8,282 bases of DNA from Candidatus Avoscillospira stercoripullorum (GCA_018712905.1 DVGD01000258.1:1-8282); one strand, 5' to 3'; shown: positions 1 to 8,132, counted from the first letter of the stretch. Program-made: numbers and translations. The notes: a model not told the origin generated them from the letters alone.

Positions 1-1761
1 CAGGGACAGCTGGCGCAGGAGCTTTCCCAGCTCTACGACATCCTCTGCACCAGCATGGAGCAGATGTACCTCACCCTGGGCACCGTGCCAAGGAGCGGCG
101 ATGGCTTTTGCCGCCTGTGGCGGACGCTGCTCACCCAGTACCAGGTGGGCACCATCCCCGCCGGGCTCGACCAGGTCTATGCCGGCGCCCTGGCAGACCT
201 CCGGCAGCGGCGCACGGGGCACCTTTTGGTGCTGGGCGCGGCGGACGGCGCCTTCCCGGCCTACAAGGGCGCTGAAGGGCTTATCACCGAGGCCGAGCGG
301 CGCAAGCTCCTGGCCGAGGGCATTTCGTTGGCGCCCAGCCGCGCCGACCAGATGGATCAGGAGATGAGCCGCATCGCCGCGGCGCTTATGGCTGCCGAGG
401 AGACCATCTCCCTCTCCTATGCCGGGGAGCAGCCGGCGTGGCTCTTCCGCCGGGCGGCGTCGCTGTTCCCGGAGGCCATGGCGCCGGGGGAGGAGGTCTT
501 TCTGGATCTTTCCAGCCTGGCGGCCTGGAACCTGCGCCACGGCTGCAAGAGCCAGGATGTGGCGGGACTGCCCCAGGTGCAGGACGAGCTTTCCAGGCGG
601 CGGGAGTATGATTTCACGCCCCTCTCCCCCGAGACGGTGCGGGGGCTCTATGGCCGGGAGCTCTATCTCTCTGCCTCCCGGATCGACAAATTTGCCGGCT
701 GCCGCCTGGCGTACTTCCTGTCCTATGGCCTCAAGGCAGCGCCCCGGAAGCAGGCCAAGCTGGATCCCTCGGCCTTTGGCACCTTTGTCCATGCCGTGCT
801 GGAGGAGACGGTGCGCCGGGTGGGGCAGGAGGGCGGCTTTGCAGCCGTGCCGGCCAAGCGCCTGGGAGAAATCGCCGTGGAGGAGATGGATCGCTATGCC
901 GCAGCGCGGTTTCCCCAGCAGGCGCAGCGGGCGGCGCACCTCTTCCGCCGCGCCCGCACCGAGGTGCTGGACATTGTGGCTGACCTGGGCGAGGAACTCC
1001 GAGGAAGCAAGTTCCAGCCGGTGAGCTGTGAGCTCTCCTTTGCCGACGGCGGCGAGATGCCGGCGGTGATAGTGGAAGGAGAAAGTGCCGTAAGCAAGAT
1101 CTCCGGCTTCGTGGATCGGGTGGATCTCATGGAGGAGGGCGGCAAGACCTATGTACGGGTGGTGGACTACAAGACCGGCAAGAAGGACTTTGACTTCACC
1201 GACCTTCTCTACGGTGCAGGGCTTCAAATGCTCATTTATTTGTTTGCCCTCAAGGCCTACGGCGGCGCCTATTATGGAAAGGGGGGGCTAATTCCGGCGG
1301 GGGTACTCTACCTTCCCGCCCGCAAGGAGTACCCCCTCACCCAGCCCCTGCCCTCGGACGAGGACGTGGCGGCGCTCCACGGGGAGGAGCGCCGCCGCCG
1401 GGGCTTAATCCTCGGTTGGGAGCAGGTGCTTTCGGCCATGGAAGAAGATCCCGAACATCCCCGCTATATGCCCTACCAGATGAAGAAGGGGGAGGCCGTG
1501 GGCAACCTGGCCACCAGCCGCCAGATGGCGCTGCTGGAACACCACGTCCAGCGCATGCTCATGAAGATTACCGACGCCATCGCCTCGGGGGTGGTGCGCC
1601 CCAACCCGGTGATTCGGGGGCAGGAGAGCACCTGCCGCTTTTGTGACTTCAAGACGGTGTGCCACGGCGACCTCTGCCCCCGGGAAAGCCGCGTCTACGC
1701 CGCCACCGACGCCAGGGAGTTTTGGGAGATTTTAGCGCGAGAGGAGGAGAACCATGGCTGA
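1..1761 (+). CDS. addB: ATP-dependent helicase/nuclease subunit B (AddB), C-terminal part
   Basis: AddB pairs with AddA to unwind and resect double-strand DNA ends for RecA-dependent repair. In the family, the AddB nuclease cuts one strand and its inactive helicase-like part recognises Chi. The frame is open from base 1, so the start is outside the window; 586 residues of a protein usually about 1,150 long are visible. Numbering from the window start, a helicase-like segment with LGAADGAFPA comes first. The RecB-type nuclease follows: His264 in FGTFVH, Asp372/Asp375 in GFVDRVD, Asp389 and Lys391 in DYKTG, Gln409 and Tyr413. Cys234 together with Cys545, Cys548 and Cys554 (C-x2-C-x5-C) matches the four ligands of the AddB 4Fe-4S cluster that staples the nuclease domain. 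All these residues are present, so the visible part looks functional. The stop codon lies inside the start of addA, indicating one operon. ATG55 is not the real start. Confidence 0.95.
   Translation, partial: QGQLAQELSQLYDILCTSMEQMYLTLGTVPRSGDGFCRLWRTLLTQYQVGTIPAGLDQVYAGALADLRQRRTGHLLVLGAADGAFPAYKGAEGLITEAERRKLLAEGISLAPSRADQMDQEMSRIAAALMAAEETISLSYAGEQPAWLFRRAASLFPEAMAPGEEVFLDLSSLAAWNLRHGCKSQDVAGLPQVQDELSRRREYDFTPLSPETVRGLYGRELYLSASRIDKFAGCRLAYFLSYGLKAAPRKQAKLDPSAFGTFVHAVLEETVRRVGQEGGFAAVPAKRLGEIAVEEMDRYAAARFPQQAQRAAHLFRRARTEVLDIVADLGEELRGSKFQPVSCELSFADGGEMPAVIVEGESAVSKISGFVDRVDLMEEGGKTYVRVVDYKTGKKDFDFTDLLYGAGLQMLIYLFALKAYGGAYYGKGGLIPAGVLYLPARKEYPLTQPLPSDEDVAALHGEERRRRGLILGWEQVLSAMEEDPEHPRYMPYQMKKGEAVGNLATSRQMALLEHHVQRMLMKITDAIASGVVRPNPVIRGQESTCRFCDFKTVCHGDLCPRESRVYAATDAREFWEILAREEENHG
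1742..1747 (+). promoter_or_regulatory. Ribosome-binding site for addA, inside addB
   Basis: AGGAGG lies six bases before the ATG at 1754 and within the last codons of addB (encoding Glu-Glu-Glu). It fixes the addA start and, with the 8-base overlap of the two genes, points to translational coupling, which would suit subunits made in equal amounts. Confidence 0.85.
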
Positions 1762-4700
1762 CATTCGCCTGACTGCCGCCCAGCAGGCGGTGGTGGACAG
1801 CGAGGGCGGGGCGCTGCTGATCTCCGCCGCCGCCGGCTCGGGGAAGACCAAGGTGCTGGTGGATCGGCTCTTGAAGCGCGTTTTGGAGGGCAGCCAGCCC
1901 CACAACATCGACGAATTCCTGGTCATCACCTACACCAAGGCCGCCGCCTCGGAGCTGCGGCTGAAAATCGCCCAGGAGCTCAGCCGCCGCCTGGCCGCCG
2001 CGCCCGACGACCGCCACCTCCAGCACCAGCTCCACCGGATCTACCTGGCGGAGATCTCCACGGTGCACGCCTTCTGCGGCAATCTTCTGCGCACCTATGC
2101 CCATTTGCTGGATTTGCCCGCGGACTTCCGGGTGGCCGAGGAGGCCGAGGCCCAGGCGCTGCGGGAGAAGGTGCTCGATACCCTTTTGGAGGAGCTCTAC
2201 ACCGCCGAGGACAGCGACTTTCTCGCCATGGCCTCCATCTTTGGCTACGGCCGGGACGACCAGCGGCTGCCCGGCGCCATTTTGCAGATCCAGCAGGAGA
2301 TGCGCTGCCGCCCGGACATGACCCGCTGGCGGCAGGAGACCCGGGAAACCCTGGACTTGAGCCGCTATGGAGACGCTGCCGAAACGCCCTGGGGCGCCTA
2401 CCTTCTTTCGGAGTTTCGCCGCTTCCTCACCCGGCAGATCGAGAAATTCCAGGCGGCGCTCCAGGAGATGGCACAGTATCCCAGGATTGAAAAGGGTCTC
2501 GCGCCGTGCTTTACCGAAAATTTGCGTCAGCTGGAGGCGCTTTTGTCCTGCGAGAGCTGGGACGCGGTGGTCTCCGGCCGCGTGGAAACCTTTGGCCGGG
2601 TGGGCACCGTGCGCCAGCCCGAGGACGCGGCGGTGAAGGAGCGCCTTAGTAAGGTGCGCAGCCTCTGCTGGTCGGAACTCAAAGCCTGGCAGGAGCTCTT
2701 CTTCGCGCCCTCCCAGGCGGTGCTGGCGGACTTGCGAGAGACCACCGGCGCCCTCCAGACCCTGCTGGACGTGGCGGCGCAGTTTGACGAGGCCTATGCC
2801 GCCGAGAAAGCCCGCCGCCGGGTGCTGGACTTTTCCGACCTGGAGCACCAGGCCATCCGCCTTCTGGTGGATCGCTACACCGGCGCGCCCACGGCCACGG
2901 CGCGGGAGGTGGCCAGCCGCTATCGGGAGATTCTGGTGGACGAGTACCAGGACTCCAACGCCGTGCAGGACGTGATCTTCGAGGCCATCTCCCAGGGCGG
3001 ACAGAATCGCTTTATGGTGGGCGACGTGAAGCAGTCCATCTACCGCTTCCGCCTGGCCGACCCGGGGCTGTTTTTGCAGAAATACGAGGCTTACCCCGAC
3101 GAGGCCGACGCCCAGCCGGGGGAGCCCCGGAAGATCCTGCTCTCGGAGAACTTCCGCTCCAGGCCGGAGATTCTCGCCGCCTGCAACCAGGTCTTTTCCC
3201 TGGTGATGCGCCGCCGGGTGGGCGGCCTTGACTACACGGCACGGGAGGCGCTTCGCCCAGGCCGCAGCTTCCCGCCCCTGCCGGACTGCCCGGTGGAGCT
3301 CCACTGCCTCACCCACACCGGCGGTTCGGCGCCGGAGAAGAGCCGGGCGGAGGCACAGTTTGTGGCCGGACGAATCCGGGAGATGCTCGCGGCGGGAACC
3401 CCAGTCACCGAGGGCGAGGGGCTTCGCCCCATGCGGCCGGGGGATGTGGTGATCCTCATGCGTTCTCTCTCCTCCACGGCCAATGTCTATCTGGAAGCCC
3501 TGTCCCAGGCGGGGATTCCCGCGGTGTGCGACCGGGGCGGCAGCCTGCTGGAGACTTCCGAGGTGCAGATTCTGCTGGCGCTCTTGCAGCTCATCGACAA
3601 CCCCCACCAGGATATCCCCCTTCTCACAGTGCTGGCAAGCCCTGTCTTCGGCTTCACCCCCGAGCAGCTGGCCAAGCCCCGGACAAAGGAGCGGCGGGAG
3701 GATCTCTTCGACGCCATCACGGCCTACGGCGGGGACTTTGCGCCCTTTTTGGAGCTTCTCGAAGCCCTGCGGGAGGACGCCAAGTGGATGCGCCTCCAGG
3801 AGCTCATGGAGAGCATCTTCCGGCGTACCGGATTTCTTTCGGTCTTCGCCGCCATGGACGATGGCTTGGGGCGGGAGCGGAACCTCCTGGCCTTTGAGAG
3901 CTTCGTCATCTCCTTTGAGCAGGGCGGGGCAAAGGCGCTGCCGGATCTTCTGTGGTATCTCCAGGAGCTCCAGGAGAGCGGCGGCCAGCTGCCGGTGCCC
4001 AAGGCGGGCGGCGGCGACGCTGTGCGGCTGATGACCATTCACAGCTCCAAGGGCTTGGAGTTTCCGGTGGTGTTTTTGGCCGATCTCTCCCGGAAATTTA
4101 ACCTCCAGGACATGCGTGAGGCCATCTTGGTGGACAGCGACCTGGCACTGGGCTGTAATCGGGTGGATACAGCGCGGTTTGTGCGCTATCCCACCCTGGC
4201 CAAGTCGGCCATTGTCCGCAAAAAGACCGCCGAGGCTGTCTCCGAAGAGCTGCGGGTGCTGTATGTTGCTATGACCCGCGCCAAGGATCGGCTGGTGATG
4301 ACCTACTATAGCCGCCGCCTCCAGCAAGAGCTCAAAAACCTGGCCTCCCAGCTCACCATGCCCCCCAGCGAGGAGCTTTGCGCCGCGGCCACCTGTCCGG
4401 GGCACTGGATCTTGCTCTCGGCGCTCTGCCGCACCGAGGCCGGCGCCCTCTTTGCCCTGGCCGGGGAGAGCCCGGCGTCCCAGGTCTGGGCGGACACCTG
4501 GCGCATCACCGCCGTGGATCTTGCGGAGCACGAGGCAGTCACCCAGGCGGAGACCGCTCCGCCCCTGCCTCCCACGCCGGATTTGGAGGGACTTGCCCTT
4601 CTGGGGAAGCCCTATCCCCACCGGGAGGCTGCGGCCATTCCGGCCAAGGTCACAGCCACCCAGCTCAAGGGGCGCGTCCCCGACCAGGAGGCCGCCGAGG

Positions 4701-5278
4701 GCGCCGTGGTCAAGGCGCCGCCGGACTTCTCCTTCCGCCGTCCCAGCTTCCTGCCCCACAAGCTCACCCCCGCCGAGCGGGGCGTGGCCACCCATCTTTT
4801 CATGCAGTTTGCCCGCTATGAGTGCCTCACCACGCCGTCGGGCATTGCCGCCGAACGGCAGCGGCTTTTGGAGGAGGCGTTTCTTACTGCTGAACAGCTG
4901 GAGGCTGTGGATGAAAAAGCGGTGCTGGAATTTTTCACCGCGCCGCTGGGGCAGTGGCTTCTCTCTCAGGAGGAGGTGCGCCGGGAGTTTAAATTCTCCC
5001 TGCTGGTGGACGCCGCGGAGGTGGGCTACCAGGTAGAAGGGGAGACCTTGATGCTCCAGGGCGTGGTGGACTGCTTTGTGGTGGAGCCCGACGGCCTCAC
5101 CATCCTGGATTTCAAAACGGATCGGGTGGGGGAGAAAAGCATCCAGGCGCGAGCCCAGGACTATACGCCCCAGATCCGCGCCTATGGAAAAGCCCTCTCC
5201 ACCATCTACAACCTGCCGGTAAAGCGGCTGATTCTCTACTTCTTCGCCACGGGAACCGCCGTGGAGGTGGAGGCATAA
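1754..5278 (+). CDS. addA: ATP-dependent helicase/nuclease subunit A (AddA)
   Basis: AddA is the 3'-5' helicase motor and second nuclease of AddAB, which processes double-strand breaks for homologous recombination. The protein is 1,174 residues, close to the family size (about 1,200). The UvrD/Rep-type SF1 motifs appear in order: Q motif LTAAQQ (6-11); Walker A AAAGSGKT with Lys31; motif Ia VITYTKAAASE (57-67); STVHAFC (102-108); Walker B DEYQD (396-400); motif III VGDVKQSIYRFR (422-433); motif IV ENFRSRPE (465-472); motif V TIHSSKGLEF (761-770); motif VI VLYVAMTRAKDR (835-846). A C-terminal RecB-type nuclease has His1014, Asp1106, Asp1119 and Lys1121 in DFKTD, Gln1140 and Tyr1144. No expected catalytic residue is missing. 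The start is set by the AGGAGG at 1742-1747 and overlaps the addB end by 8 bases. No separate promoter is visible, so it is presumably co-transcribed with addB. Confidence 0.98.
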   Translation: MADIRLTAAQQAVVDSEGGALLISAAAGSGKTKVLVDRLLKRVLEGSQPHNIDEFLVITYTKAAASELRLKIAQELSRRLAAAPDDRHLQHQLHRIYLAEISTVHAFCGNLLRTYAHLLDLPADFRVAEEAEAQALREKVLDTLLEELYTAEDSDFLAMASIFGYGRDDQRLPGAILQIQQEMRCRPDMTRWRQETRETLDLSRYGDAAETPWGAYLLSEFRRFLTRQIEKFQAALQEMAQYPRIEKGLAPCFTENLRQLEALLSCESWDAVVSGRVETFGRVGTVRQPEDAAVKERLSKVRSLCWSELKAWQELFFAPSQAVLADLRETTGALQTLLDVAAQFDEAYAAEKARRRVLDFSDLEHQAIRLLVDRYTGAPTATAREVASRYREILVDEYQDSNAVQDVIFEAISQGGQNRFMVGDVKQSIYRFRLADPGLFLQKYEAYPDEADAQPGEPRKILLSENFRSRPEILAACNQVFSLVMRRRVGGLDYTAREALRPGRSFPPLPDCPVELHCLTHTGGSAPEKSRAEAQFVAGRIREMLAAGTPVTEGEGLRPMRPGDVVILMRSLSSTANVYLEALSQAGIPAVCDRGGSLLETSEVQILLALLQLIDNPHQDIPLLTVLASPVFGFTPEQLAKPRTKERREDLFDAITAYGGDFAPFLELLEALREDAKWMRLQELMESIFRRTGFLSVFAAMDDGLGRERNLLAFESFVISFEQGGAKALPDLLWYLQELQESGGQLPVPKAGGGDAVRLMTIHSSKGLEFPVVFLADLSRKFNLQDMREAILVDSDLALGCNRVDTARFVRYPTLAKSAIVRKKTAEAVSEELRVLYVAMTRAKDRLVMTYYSRRLQQELKNLASQLTMPPSEELCAAATCPGHWILLSALCRTEAGALFALAGESPASQVWADTWRITAVDLAEHEAVTQAETAPPLPPTPDLEGLALLGKPYPHREAAAIPAKVTATQLKGRVPDQEAAEGAVVKAPPDFSFRRPSFLPHKLTPAERGVATHLFMQFARYECLTTPSGIAAERQRLLEEAFLTAEQLEAVDEKAVLEFFTAPLGQWLLSQEEVRREFKFSLLVDAAEVGYQVEGETLMLQGVVDCFVVEPDGLTILDFKTDRVGEKSIQARAQDYTPQIRAYGKALSTIYNLPVKRLILYFFATGTAVEVEA

Positions 5279-5313
5279 AAAAGAAAAGCCTCCCCTTGGT
5301 GCCCAAGGGGAGG
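5275..5313 (-). terminator. Intrinsic terminator of the cation-ATPase transcript
   Basis: Read on the minus strand, CCTCCCCTTGG (5313-5303) pairs perfectly with CCAAGGGGAGG (5299-5289) across a 3-base loop. The 11-bp stem is followed directly by CTTTTCTTTTTT (5288-5277). This is a textbook intrinsic terminator, about 180 bases after the ATPase stop codon. Its T-tract runs into the complement of the addA stop codon (5276-5278). On the plus strand the same hairpin has no T-tract after it, so it should act in one direction only. The stem is also the left arm of the palindromic repeat 5285-5423. Confidence 0.75.
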
Positions 5314-5423
5314 TGGTATGCGAAGCATACCGGAGGGGATCAGAACGACCGGTGACTGCAAGCTGACAACCCCTCAGTCATGGCGCTTGCGCCATGCCAG
5401 CTCCCCTTTACAGGGGAGCCTTT
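5285..5423. repeat. Nested palindromic MITE-like intergenic repeat
   Basis: This 139-bp non-coding element is bounded by imperfect 12-bp inverted ends (AAAGCCTCCCCT at 5285-5296 against AAAGGCTCCCCT read backward from 5423 to 5412; 11 of 12 match). Inside, the halves mirror each other: an outer hairpin 5289-5313 (11-bp stem), an inner hairpin 5315-5331 (GGTATGC, GAA loop, GCATACC), GAGGGG (5333-5338) complementary to CCCCTC (5370-5375), an inner hairpin 5379-5396 (CATGGCGC, GCGCCATG), and an outer hairpin 5400-5419 (8-bp stem, TTAC loop). No target-site duplication is evident and no transposase is encoded. From memory, very similar units recur between genes in Faecalibacterium and related Oscillospiraceae; I could not test copy number here. 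It could be a non-autonomous mobile element or a family of RNA 3'-end structures. Confidence 0.7.
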
Positions 5424-5438
5424 GGCGCGGTGCGTTCG

Positions 5439-5464
5439 GCGCTACAGAGCGCTTCCGAGTTTTT
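5439..5464 (+). terminator. Weak candidate terminator for addAB
   Basis: GCGCT (5439-5443) pairs with AGCGC (5448-5452) around an ACAG loop, and TTTTT (5460-5464) follows after seven bases. The stem is short and the T-run is too far away for a good intrinsic terminator. It is listed because no better plus-strand terminator is visible between addA and the convergent ATPase gene. Confidence 0.25.
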
Positions 5465-5469
5465 CGTAG

Positions 5470-5490
5470 GGGCGGGGTTCATCCCCGCCC
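5470..5490. repeat. GC-rich hairpin just past the ATPase stop codon
   Basis: GGGCGGGG (5470-5477) and CCCCGCCC (5483-5490) form a perfect 8-bp G/C-rich stem with a TTCAT loop. It begins six bases beyond the ATPase stop codon. Neither strand carries a proper T-tract next to it, so a simple intrinsic terminator is unlikely. It could slow RNA decay from the 3' end or be another dispersed repeat; CGTAGGGGCGGGG-type units are, from memory, common between genes in gut Clostridia. Confidence 0.5.
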
Positions 5491-5496
5491 GCTTGT

Positions 5497-8118
5497 TTAC
5501 TGCCCCCGCGTGCGGATGGTTTTGACAATCTGGATGATGACCGTGGGCAAAATCGCCAGCCCCAGGCACTGTGCCAGCTGCCCCAGGGCAAAGCTTGGCG
5601 AAACCTGGAAGAGCCCTTGCAGTCCCGGCACAATCAGCACTGCCAGTAAGAGTACCACACCGGCCAGGAAGGCCCAAACCGAGTAGGGATTGGTGGAGAA
5701 CTTGAGGCGGAAGATGGGCTCGGCGCCGCGGCAGTTGAAGCCGTGGAAGAGCCGCGCCAGGGTGAGGGTGGCGAAGGCCATGGTGGAGGCCAGCGCCGCG
5801 TCGCCGCCCTGGTAGCCCAGGTAGAAGGCTGCCATGGTGACGATGGCAATGAGCAGACCCTGAAGGCCAATGCGTCCCAGCAGTCCCTTGGAGAGGATGG
5901 GCGCCTTGGGATCCCGGGGCTTGCGGTGGAGGAGGCCGCTGCGGGCGGGCTCCATGCCGATGGCAATGGCCGGGAGGGAGTCGGTGAGCAGGTTGATGAA
6001 CAATAGATGCACCGGCTGGAAGGGCACCGGCAGCGCCAGCAGAGACGCGTAGAGCACGCAGAAGATACCCGCGGCGTTGCCCGAGAGCAGGAACTGGATG
6101 GCGTTTTTGATGTTCTCATAGACGCTTCTGCCGTTGACCACCGCTTTGACGATGGTGGCAAAGTTGTCGTCGGCCAGGATCATGGCGGCGGCGTCCTTGG
6201 AGACCTCGGTGCCGGTGATGCCCATGGCCACGCCGATGTCGGCCTTCTTGAGGGCGGGGGCGTCGTTGACGCCGTCGCCGGTCATGGCCACGATCTTGCC
6301 CCGGCGCTGCCAGGCGTCCACGATGCGGATTTTATGCTCCGGCGACACCCGGGCGTAGACCGAGATGTGTTCCAGGCGCTCATCCAGCGCCGTGTCGCTG
6401 AGCTGGTCGAGCTCCACACCCGAGAGGGCTTCGTCCCCCTCCTGGAAAATGCCCAACTGCCGGGCAATGGCCGTGGCGGTGACCTTGTGGTCGCCGGTAA
6501 TCATAATGGTGCGGATGCCGCCGGTCTTGGCATCGGCCACGGCGGCCACGGCCTCGGGACGGGGCGGATCGATCATGGAGATGAGGCCGATGAAGGTGAG
6601 ATCCTGCTCATCGTCCAGGGTCAAGGGACGCACGGAATCCAGCGCCTTTTCCGCGAAGGCCAGCACCCGCAGACCGGCCTCCGAAAGGCTCTGGTTGACG
6701 GCGAGAATCTCCGCCTTCTTCTCCGCGGTGAGCGCCACGGCGCCCTGGGAGGTGAGGAGCTTGCTGGAGCGATCCAGCAGCACGTCGATGGCGCCCTTGG
6801 TGTAGAGGGTGGGAACGCCCTCGATGTCGTGGAGAGTGCTCATGAGCTTGCGGTCGGAATCGAAGGCCAGCTCGGAAAGGCGGGGATGCTGGGCGCGGTA
6901 GTCCTCCTCCACCACGCCGAACAGCTCGCCCAGCATCACCAGCGCCACCTCGGTGGGGTCGCCGATGGAGGTGCCGTGCACTTCGTCGTTGGTGGCGTCG
7001 CTGGCCAGAAGGGCAGACTTCAGAAGCTGCCGCTGGACGTTGTTTGCCAGCTGGAGGTCTTTTCCCTCCAGCAGCGCGCCGTCGGCGTAGATCTTCTGGG
7101 GCGTCATCTTGTTCTGGGTGAGGGTGCCGGTCTTATCCGAGCAGATCACCGACACAGCGCCCAGGCTTTCCACGGCCTTGAGCTCCTTCATGATGGCGTT
7201 TTCCCGCGCCATCTTCTTGGTGCCCACGGCCAGGACGATGGTCACAATGGACGAGAGCGCCTCGGGAATGGCCGCCACGGCCAGCGCCACGGCGAACATC
7301 AGCGAATCGAGAATCCCCATGCCCGTGCGGAAAATGGACAGGGCGAACACCACCGCGCAGATCACCAGAATCACCGTGGCCAGCTTGGCGCTGAAGCTGT
7401 CGAGGCTCTGCTGGAGGGGCGTTTTGCGCTGCTTGGTCTCGTTCATCAGCGCTGCGATCTTGCCCAGCTCCGTGTCCATGCCCGTGGCGGTGACAAGCAC
7501 CGTGGCGCGGCCATAGGTCACCAGGGAGCCGGAAAAGACCATGTTTTTCTGATCGCCCAGGGCAATTTTTCCACCCGAAAGGGCGTCAACGTCCTTCTCC
7601 ACGGCCTCGCTCTCGCCGGTGAGGGAGCTTTCGTTGACCTTCAAGGAGAAATTCTCCAATACTCGTCCGTCGGCCACCACCATGTCGCCGGCCTCCAGGA
7701 GCACGATATCGCCGGGCACCACTGCATAGGAGGGGATCTCCACCCGGACGCCGTCCCGGAGCACCTTGGCTGTGGGGGCGGACATGGCCTTGAGGCTTTC
7801 CAGGGATTTCTCGGCCTTCACATACTGTACGGTGCCCAAAACGGCGTTGAGAATGAGCACCGCGAAGATCACGATGGTGCTCTCCACATTTTTGGAAAGT
7901 GCAGAGATCACCGCGGCGGCCATGAGAATGACCACCAGAAGATCCCGGAATTGCTCCAAAAATACGACGAACACCGACTTTTTCTTTCCCTCGGTGAGCT
8001 TGTTCTCGCCGAATTTGGCCGCCCGGCTGGCGGCCTCCTCCTGCGAGAGCCCTGTGAGGGTGGATTGCTGCGCCGCCAGGGCTTCCCGGGGCGACTTTTC
8101 ATAATAGGGGCTTGACAT
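5497..8118 (-). CDS. P2-type cation-transporting ATPase, probable Mn2+ (or Ca2+) exporter
   Basis: This is a membrane pump using ATP to drive divalent cations out of the cytoplasm, complete at 873 residues. The N-terminal cation-ATPase domain (about 1-55) leads into hydrophobic segments M1 and M2 (about 58-98). The actuator domain carries TGES (167-170). M4 contains IPEAL (284-288), with Glu286 matching SERCA Glu309. The phosphorylated Asp328 lies in DKTGT; TGD (541-543) and GDGVNDAP (614-621) complete the P-domain, and six hydrophobic segments follow (about 675-870). Site II ligands Asn709, Thr712 and Asp713 in M6 are kept. In M5, SNVGE of SERCA aligns with GNAAG, so the site I Glu is Gly684, which suggests one ion per cycle as in SPCA- or PMCA-like pumps. 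The ATG at 8118 follows a strong AGGAGG. The manganese riboswitch in its leader argues for Mn2+ export; Ca2+ transport remains possible. It is transcribed alone, converging on addAB. Confidence 0.95.
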   Translation of the reverse strand: MSSPYYEKSPREALAAQQSTLTGLSQEEAASRAAKFGENKLTEGKKKSVFVVFLEQFRDLLVVILMAAAVISALSKNVESTIVIFAVLILNAVLGTVQYVKAEKSLESLKAMSAPTAKVLRDGVRVEIPSYAVVPGDIVLLEAGDMVVADGRVLENFSLKVNESSLTGESEAVEKDVDALSGGKIALGDQKNMVFSGSLVTYGRATVLVTATGMDTELGKIAALMNETKQRKTPLQQSLDSFSAKLATVILVICAVVFALSIFRTGMGILDSLMFAVALAVAAIPEALSSIVTIVLAVGTKKMARENAIMKELKAVESLGAVSVICSDKTGTLTQNKMTPQKIYADGALLEGKDLQLANNVQRQLLKSALLASDATNDEVHGTSIGDPTEVALVMLGELFGVVEEDYRAQHPRLSELAFDSDRKLMSTLHDIEGVPTLYTKGAIDVLLDRSSKLLTSQGAVALTAEKKAEILAVNQSLSEAGLRVLAFAEKALDSVRPLTLDDEQDLTFIGLISMIDPPRPEAVAAVADAKTGGIRTIMITGDHKVTATAIARQLGIFQEGDEALSGVELDQLSDTALDERLEHISVYARVSPEHKIRIVDAWQRRGKIVAMTGDGVNDAPALKKADIGVAMGITGTEVSKDAAAMILADDNFATIVKAVVNGRSVYENIKNAIQFLLSGNAAGIFCVLYASLLALPVPFQPVHLLFINLLTDSLPAIAIGMEPARSGLLHRKPRDPKAPILSKGLLGRIGLQGLLIAIVTMAAFYLGYQGGDAALASTMAFATLTLARLFHGFNCRGAEPIFRLKFSTNPYSVWAFLAGVVLLLAVLIVPGLQGLFQVSPSFALGQLAQCLGLAILPTVIIQIVKTIRTRGQ

Positions 8119-8126
8119 GCTGCTTC

Positions 8127-8132
8127 CCTCCT
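8127..8132 (-). promoter_or_regulatory. Ribosome-binding site for the cation ATPase
   Basis: AGGAGG on the minus strand (8132 to 8127) ends eight bases before the ATG at 8118-8116. It supports this start and lies downstream of the leader terminator, so translation depends on transcription passing that terminator. Confidence 0.85.

Noticed and set aside
55..57. ATG at 55 as the addB start.
   Set aside because: The same frame is open to base 1 with AddB-like sequence, and the protein would be about half the usual length. The true start is upstream of the window.
1649..4795. A 1,048-codon open frame on the minus strand, antisense to addA.
   Set aside because: It lies wholly opposite a gene with all AddA motifs. 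Its translation is low-complexity, rich in Gly, His, Arg and Leu with no recognisable domain. Long antisense frames are expected in GC-rich coding DNA.
5285..5490. The row of hairpins as a possible CRISPR array or attachment site.
   Set aside because: There is no direct repeat of constant length with unique spacers, and no cas, integrase or tRNA gene. The symmetry is inverted.
5318..5686. A 122-codon plus-strand frame across the intergenic repeat and into the ATPase 3' end.
   Set aside because: It runs through the hairpin repeats and the reverse strand of the ATPase gene, with no recognisable domain and no good ribosome-binding site.
6007..8115. A 702-codon open frame on the plus strand, antisense to the ATPase gene.
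   Set aside because: It is opposite a well-supported P-type ATPase. The product is His/Gly-rich without motifs or a plausible ribosome-binding site.
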